Shown here: in pieces, positions 17,444 to 21,697 of the stretch
Layout: every line of letters begins with the position of its first letter
How positions within the stretch are numbered: position 1 is the stretch's first letter
Source of the DNA: DATFMH01 sp035267045
GTDB lineage: Bacteria; Bacteroidota; Rhodothermia; Balneolales; DATFMH01
DNA: 21,697 bases
Reading direction: 5' to 3'
Assembly: GCA_035267045.1 (NCBI GenBank)
Contig: DATFMH010000210.1
Span: forward strand, 1 to 21,697
Translations under genes and position numbers: made by a program
The notes under the pieces: model-generated
Told to the model about the DNA's origin: nothing
Database searches by the model: none
What the model saw: the letters and a program-made list of their open reading frames with translations, nothing else

Positions 17444-18514
17444 TTATTCTACCCTTTTTTCAATATAATTCGAGTTCATCAATCCAAGTGCCCCCATGTA
17501 TTTTAATTGAAATCGAATGATATCTCCGACTTTATACTTCAGCTCATTCTCACCGACATCCAGGACAAGCATGTCAGAACTGGCATCCACAATTTTTATT
17601 TCAGGATTAACGGGAATAAGAAATTCGGGATTAATATCCAGATAACCGATATCAATTATAGCCCGATAATGAGTTTTTCCGTAAAGGCTTTCGTCCAGTA
17701 CTGATTTTTCACCTTGTGGATTGGTACCCAATTCTCCACTGGGCACCATAGGCTTCTCAGTTAGCTCAATAATCTGCGTGTATAACTCCAGCACACCGGA
17801 TTCCATTCCTTCAATCGTTTTATTAGTAAACAGATCGATTCCAAAAAATAATCCTTCACCAATACGAAAATGATTGATACCTCTGGGAACTTCCCCTTTG
17901 AGTAACAAAGGTATTGTAACCGTTGTCCCTCCTGAAACAAAAGGAATGTCCTTCTTAAATTTCAACTCGATCAATTGCTTATAAAGTGACAATTGAATGA
18001 GCTTATCTTTACTTGGCATTACGCCATGCAAACAATTCAGGTTTGTACCGAGGCCAACAACGGATATATTGGGTAGCTCAAAAATCTGTTCATAAAAATG
18101 CAAGAGTTCTTCGCGCATCACTCCTTCCCGGAGATCCCCCATTTCAATCATAATGATGATATCATGATGTTTTTTTTGCTTAACGGCTTCCTTCGACAAC
18201 ATTTTTATAGTCGACAATTCCGTGTTATAGCTTACATCCGCAAATTCAATGATCTCATCAATAGACTCTTTAGGCGGTGGTTTGATATAACCGGTCCTGA
18301 CATCTGAATTAACTTTTTTTACAGCCTTAAGATTACTGACTCTTGAATCCAGTATTTCTTTGGGTCCCAGTTCAATAACTTCATTCAGATATTCTTCGTA
18401 ACCACACAAAAGTTTGGTGGTTACTCCCCATTCAATACCGTTTTTTTTAAAAAGTTCATCTAAAAAGCGGTAATTATGTTTTAGTTTATCACGGTAAAAT
18501 TTGACGTATGCCAT
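17444..18514 (-). CDS. Ornithine/alanine racemase-family PLP enzyme (Orr-like)
   Basis: This 356-residue single-gene racemase of the alanine/ornithine racemase family (fold-type III PLP barrel) is known in Clostridium for ornithine racemisation. The PLP lysine is Lys34 in VTTKLLCGYEE. Family landmarks are DSRVSNLK (56-63), IEMGDLREGV (123-132), GLGTNLNC (154-161), FVSGGTTVT (192-200), INHFRIGEGLFFG (213-225) and IVDASSDMLVLDV (308-320). As I recall, other members carry SGGNSS at the phosphate-binding SGG, where this one has SGGTTV. The start is two bases after the stop of the acetyltransferase gene, with no own Shine-Dalgarno, so translation is probably coupled. Substrate could be ornithine, lysine or another amino acid; the sequence does not decide. 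Confidence 0.88.
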   Translation of the reverse strand: MAYVKFYRDKLKHNYRFLDELFKKNGIEWGVTTKLLCGYEEYLNEVIELGPKEILDSRVSNLKAVKKVNSDVRTGYIKPPPKESIDEIIEFADVSYNTELSTIKMLSKEAVKQKKHHDIIIMIEMGDLREGVMREELLHFYEQIFELPNISVVGLGTNLNCLHGVMPSKDKLIQLSLYKQLIELKFKKDIPFVSGGTTVTIPLLLKGEVPRGINHFRIGEGLFFGIDLFTNKTIEGMESGVLELYTQIIELTEKPMVPSGELGTNPQGEKSVLDESLYGKTHYRAIIDIGYLDINPEFLIPVNPEIKIVDASSDMLVLDVGENELKYKVGDIIRFQLKYMGALGLMNSNYIEKRVE

Positions 18515-18516
18515 AA

Positions 18517-18960
18517 CTAATGTTTAAAACGCATTTCCAGGTATTTGTTTGTAAACCCGTATTTTTCATATAGAAATTTTGCGGGGTTATTGGGTTCCAC
18601 ATGTAAGGCAATATCTCCATCCGCATGTTCGATAGTGAGTTCCATCAGTTTTTTACCGATGCCTTTACCTCTGTATTCCCTGTTTACAGCGATATAAACC
18701 AGTATATTTTCCGGTATATATCCACCCATACCTGTAACATTAATGATTACGGCGCCAACAATATTGTTGTCGTCTTTTGCCAGAACAATAAATCCACCTC
18801 GTCCGGGCTCCTCACTTAATGCATAATTCAGACATTTTAAAATGTCTTTTTTCTCGTCGCCAAATTCATCAAGATGAATATATAGAAAATCGGCGATGTC
18901 ATCCTTAGTTACATTCGCTTCCGCAAATGATTTATGGTCAAATATTTTATAAGTAATCAT
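18517..18960 (-). CDS. GNAT-family N-acetyltransferase
   Basis: This 147-residue single-domain GNAT enzyme transfers an acetyl group from acetyl-CoA to an amine. Beta4 and the acetyl-CoA loop are seen in VYIAVNREYRGKGIGKKLM (88-106), with the R-x-x-G-x-G motif at Arg97-Gly102. The later NNPAKFLYEKYGF (124-136) is the usual alpha4-beta6 block. It lies 24 bases downstream of the symporter and 2 bases before the Orr-like racemase, so it is inside the operon. An attractive but unproven role is N-acetylation of the imported or racemised amino acid, opposite to the M20 enzyme. The upstream ribosome-binding signal is weak and A-rich (AAGAAA). Confidence 0.88.
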   Translation of the reverse strand: MITYKIFDHKSFAEANVTKDDIADFLYIHLDEFGDEKKDILKCLNYALSEEPGRGGFIVLAKDDNNIVGAVIINVTGMGGYIPENILVYIAVNREYRGKGIGKKLMELTIEHADGDIALHVEPNNPAKFLYEKYGFTNKYLEMRFKH

Positions 18961-18984
18961 TTTCTTAATTAATAGTATAAAAAT

Positions 18985-20439
18985 TTAAGCATTTTGTAAT
19001 TTATATTCTCTCGTTTGTGTGATCTTCGATATCACAACAAATACAACCAATGAAGCAGTAATTCCAAAAATATTGGCATCCAATTCTAATGGCAGGGTAA
19101 AAGCATTCTGAATACTAAGTACAACGGTCGTGAATCCTCCTACGATCATAGACCACAACGCTCCTGTAGCTGTACTTCCTTCCCAGAATAAGGCTCCAAG
19201 TATGGGTATTAATAATCCCGAAACCATAAAAGCATAGGAGTACAGCATGAGATTTAATACACTATGCATGAAAGAAGCCAATAAAAGGGCTAAAACACCT
19301 AATACCAAAGTTACAATCTGGGAAATTCTGAGTAATTTGTCATCGTCGTGTTCCCATTTAAATATCTTTCTTAAAATATCACTAGTTACGTTACCTGAAG
19401 CTGCAATAAGACAGCTGTCAGCAGTTGACATGATAGCTGAGAAATATGCCGACATCATTACCCCCATCAGTCCAACCGGCAATACGGTACGAAGCAACAT
19501 GGGCAAGCCCAATTCCGGATCCATTGAAGCGACTGTTTCATGGCCCAGATAATTAAACATACCCTGCATGGCAGCCACTTTCCCGAATAAACCTAATAAT
19601 ACTCCCATAAATGCCATTATGGGCCATTCAAATAATCCCGCCAGATACCACGCTTTTTTAGCTTCCTTCTCTGTTCGACTCGCATAAATACGTTGATAAA
19701 GCGTCATCCCCACAAACCAGATTGGTATAATGGTAATACCCCAATTCAATATCTGTTGCCATGATATATTGGATAGTGAAAACATCTTATCCGGAACAGC
19801 ATGTGAAATAGCACTCCACCCACCAAGGGCGAAATAAGAAACCGGTATTCCAACGAAAATCAGTCCGGTCATCAGAATGATCCATTGAACGGTATCCGTA
19901 TAAATAACCGCCTTCATACCACCCATAAACGTATACAATACAATGATACCACCCATGATATAAAGCGCAGCCTGAATATCCAGATGGATGAAAGATGCAG
20001 ATGCTAATTTGGCCCCGGCCAATACTTGAGAGCTTGTAAACCCTATATAGCCTATGGCAGATATGATACCTGCAATAAACGCAACTTTAGAATTATAGAA
20101 ATGATCGAATATGTCCGGAAATGTATAAAAATCCAGGTCGGTAGACATTTGTTTTACTCTCGGTATGAGGATAACTGCGCTAATCCATGCACCAATTAAA
20201 CCTGTGAATAACATCCATGAACCTGATATTCCCATAACAAAGCCAAGACCTCCAAGGCCGATTGAAAATCCACCTCCGACATCTGTGGCCACAACTGACA
20301 AACCAATATGAACACTGCCCATTTCTCTTCCAGCAAGAAAAAAGTCGGATGCACCTTCATTTTTATTCATGAAATAAATGCCTATTCCCAGCATTGATAA
20401 CATATATGCAATAAAAACGAGTAGATCGATTATATTCAT
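18985..20439 (-). CDS. Sodium:solute symporter (SSS family)
   Basis: This 484-residue inner-membrane protein has about 13 hydrophobic segments and belongs to the SSS (SLC5-like) family, which uses the sodium gradient to import small solutes. Family signatures are visible: GGMKAVIYTDTVQWIIL (173-189) and the TM9-region stretch SAYFSAIMSTADSCLIAASG (330-349), whose MSTADS serines/threonine contribute to the Na+ site. YQRIYASRTEKEAKKAW (248-264) is also typical. It is the first gene of the minus-strand cluster and has its best ribosome-binding site, AAGGAGAAG at 20451-20459. Position and partners suggest an amino-acid, dipeptide or N-acyl amino-acid substrate, but SSS substrates cannot be read from sequence by eye. 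Confidence 0.95.
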   Translation of the reverse strand: MNIIDLLVFIAYMLSMLGIGIYFMNKNEGASDFFLAGREMGSVHIGLSVVATDVGGGFSIGLGGLGFVMGISGSWMLFTGLIGAWISAVILIPRVKQMSTDLDFYTFPDIFDHFYNSKVAFIAGIISAIGYIGFTSSQVLAGAKLASASFIHLDIQAALYIMGGIIVLYTFMGGMKAVIYTDTVQWIILMTGLIFVGIPVSYFALGGWSAISHAVPDKMFSLSNISWQQILNWGITIIPIWFVGMTLYQRIYASRTEKEAKKAWYLAGLFEWPIMAFMGVLLGLFGKVAAMQGMFNYLGHETVASMDPELGLPMLLRTVLPVGLMGVMMSAYFSAIMSTADSCLIAASGNVTSDILRKIFKWEHDDDKLLRISQIVTLVLGVLALLLASFMHSVLNLMLYSYAFMVSGLLIPILGALFWEGSTATGALWSMIVGGFTTVVLSIQNAFTLPLELDANIFGITASLVVFVVISKITQTREYKLQNA

Positions 20440-20450
20440 GTGTAAGAGTA

Positions 20451-20459
20451 CTTCTCCTT
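20451..20459 (-). promoter_or_regulatory. Strong Shine-Dalgarno of the symporter gene
   Basis: On the minus strand AAGGAGAAG precedes the symporter ATG by 11 bases. It is the strongest ribosome-binding site of the five-gene cluster and fits the symporter being the first cistron. Confidence 0.75.
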
Positions 20460-20877
20460 CATTCCCTTTAAATTATTGTAATTTATTATTTTGTAACGTT
20501 TATAATATAAATTTATTTGAACGTTTTGATAGATAAAATTCAAATGAATTTCAGAATTTATAAAGAATACAAAATATAATTTTTTTAAAACTATTTCCTG
20601 TTTTATTTTTGAGATATTATCCATATAATTTACATGCTAATAAACCCAATATATTTATATATAATTCCCTGAGTATTACATAAGTATACACCATCGCACG
20701 ATTTATTAAACGTTTGTTATTTACGCCCTTTATTATAATCTCCTAATTGATCCACTCAATAGGAATCATGGCTTATTTACGTGATAACAAAATCTTCTAT
20801 TCTTTGATTTAGAATTGATATTAAACTTTCCGGACGTATCGAGAAGCTATCACTTCAGCAAGCAGTTTCCACCAATT

Positions 20878-20922
20878 CATATTCTCAGTATCAATAATTA
20901 ATTGGAGTTATTGGAGAATATG
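20878..20922. repeat. Bulged inverted repeat (9 bp + 6 bp arms)
   Basis: CATATTCTC (20878-20886) pairs perfectly with GAGAATATG (20914-20922). Stacked directly on it after a five-base one-sided bulge (AGTAT), CAATAA (20892-20897) pairs with TTATTG (20908-20913). The loop is TTAATTGGAG. There is no T-run, so it is not an intrinsic terminator. Function unknown. Confidence 0.55.
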
Positions 20923-21178
20923 TTTTGAATACAATATAATTACTCGGGTGCCTCATTAAAACCTTATATCCTCTTGCTGGCATTGATTTTAATTTGATAA
21001 TTTAGCTATAACTCATAAAGGTATATGGCTATATATGGGTATAAGAACCAGCTTTTCTTTTTAGCCATTTATTCCTTTTATCCTGCTTGGTTTACATGAA
21101 TGATAATGATCGTAGTAAATGCAATAGATATCGTCAATTGTACTAAAAATAATGATTCAGTATGAGAAATCATTTCTC

Positions 21179-21697
21179 CTAACTCCGCACAAATTCTAGC
21201 AGGGGTTGATAATAATGTGCATCAGCCGATCTAAGAGCTTGGATGTAAGTTGCCCTTACATCCCCTTCTTCAATCAAATTTCCTGACCCCCAGCTAAACG
21301 GTTCTTGATCGAATGCTTTCTCAAGCAGGACATCCGTCATAACTCGTGCGTGACGACCATTACCATTCGGGAACAAGTGAATTTGTACAATGCTGTGATG
21401 AAAGCGTGTTGCGATTTCATCTGGTGGATATGTTTCGTTATCTATCCAATACCGTCCATCATCTAACAATTGCCGAAAATGTATTGGAATCTGCGTCCAA
21501 TCTACACCGATATTTTTATCAGTCCGGCGATATTCCCCTGCCCAGGCCCACACCTTTCCGAACATCTTCTCATGAAGCGTTCGAATGAATTTTTCACTAA
21601 GAAAATCTTTTCGCCGTGTACGGTCTAACCAACTGTACGCATCGGTAATATTCCTTTGCTCCCATTCATTGAGTTCTTCCCGCGTACTTATATGAGG
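21179..21697 (-). CDS. Fic-domain protein, mobile mystery protein B type (5' end beyond window)
   Basis: The frame is open to the right edge, so 172 C-terminal residues are visible and only a short N-terminus (perhaps 20-30 residues, judged from the family's usual length of about 200) is missing. The visible part begins PHISTREELNEWEQRNI and contains FGKVWAWAGEYRRTDKNIGV and the Fic loop HLFPNGNGRHAR (visible residues 107-118). Fic enzymes usually transfer AMP or another nucleotide to a target protein. In this family the loop reads HPFPNGNGR, with Asn where most Fic enzymes have the Mg-binding Asp/Glu, and here Pro is also Leu. The usual partner, mobile mystery protein A (an HTH protein), would lie upstream, outside the window. 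Confidence 0.9.
   Translation of the reverse strand, partial: PHISTREELNEWEQRNITDAYSWLDRTRRKDFLSEKFIRTLHEKMFGKVWAWAGEYRRTDKNIGVDWTQIPIHFRQLLDDGRYWIDNETYPPDEIATRFHHSIVQIHLFPNGNGRHARVMTDVLLEKAFDQEPFSWGSGNLIEEGDVRATYIQALRSADAHYYQPLLEFVRS

Larger units (their letters stand above)
20440..21178. other. AT-rich intergenic region upstream of the racemase cluster
   Basis: About 740 bases with no convincing gene. On the minus strand the promoter of the symporter-led cluster must lie here. The best-looking stretch is around 20495-20525, where two AACGTT boxes flank an AT-rich TATATTATAA-like core, but no clear -35/-10 pair is evident. A strong bulged hairpin occupies 20878-20922. A 15-base palindrome (GAGAAAT-C-ATTTCTC, 21164-21178) lies directly after the fic-gene stop. 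Confidence 0.6.

Noticed and set aside
20436..20462. Eight-residue minus-strand ORF (MKEKYSYT) ending in an ATGA overlap with the symporter start, a possible leader peptide
   Set aside because: Its start codon lies next to the AAGGAGAAG Shine-Dalgarno and it has no ribosome-binding site of its own. The overlap is most simply coincidence.
20436..20624. 62-codon minus-strand ORF upstream of the symporter
   Set aside because: It is translated AT-rich leader DNA (low-complexity K, I, N, Y), has no convincing start signal and matches no known protein.
21164..21178. 15-base palindrome GAGAAAT-C-ATTTCTC right after the fic gene
   Set aside because: The one-base loop and AT-rich arms make a poor terminator with no T-run. 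It may be chance; only noted.
1..21697. Search by eye for CRISPR arrays, tRNAs, transposases, integrases and toxin-antitoxin pairs
   Set aside because: No regular spaced repeats, cloverleaf-like genes or mobile-element proteins were seen apart from the Fic gene at the right edge.

Overview
The window looks like a chromosome segment from the Bacteroidota/Balneolota/Rhodothermota side of the FCB group. Three SusC-SusD outer-membrane pairs point there. So do the CarboxypepD_reg-like N-terminal domains on the SusC proteins and the AT-rich intergenic DNA. Clear Shine-Dalgarno sequences (AAGTGAGG, GGAGA, AAGGAGAAG) are more typical of Balneolota/Rhodothermota than of classical Bacteroides, so I lean that way; this is inference, and no rRNA or marker gene is present.

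Layout. Positions 1-14378 (+ strand) hold three consecutive susC-susD units. Unit A (1-3912) starts outside the window, so its SusC lacks about 290 N-terminal residues. Unit B (4459-9061) is complete and of a different subfamily. Unit A' (9587-14304) is complete and is a diverged paralogue of unit A. Each unit ends in a strong GC-stem/T-run terminator. Units B and A' are each preceded by about 500 bases of AT-rich leader carrying perfect inverted repeats and promoter-like boxes. No glycoside hydrolase, sulfatase or peptidase lies between them, so the substrates cannot be read from context. Each SusC is a TonB-dependent outer-membrane channel and each SusD is its surface lipoprotein lid, so every pair should work as one import machine.

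Positions 14305-14951 are a convergent intergenic region with a terminator and a decayed REP-like repeat of about 113 bp.

Positions 14952-20439 (- strand) hold a tightly packed five-gene cluster, read from high to low coordinates: sodium:solute symporter, GNAT acetyltransferase, ornithine-racemase-like PLP enzyme, M20 amidohydrolase, and alanine-racemase-like PLP enzyme. The set suggests uptake of an amino acid or N-acyl/dipeptide compound followed by N-acyl addition or removal and stereo-inversion. The exact pathway is unknown, and this cluster is the best candidate here for an undescribed system.

Positions 20440-21178 are AT-rich and non-coding, with an elaborate hairpin. A Fic-domain gene of the mobile mystery protein B type (- strand) runs off the right edge. 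No tRNA, rRNA, CRISPR array, transposase or integrase was seen.
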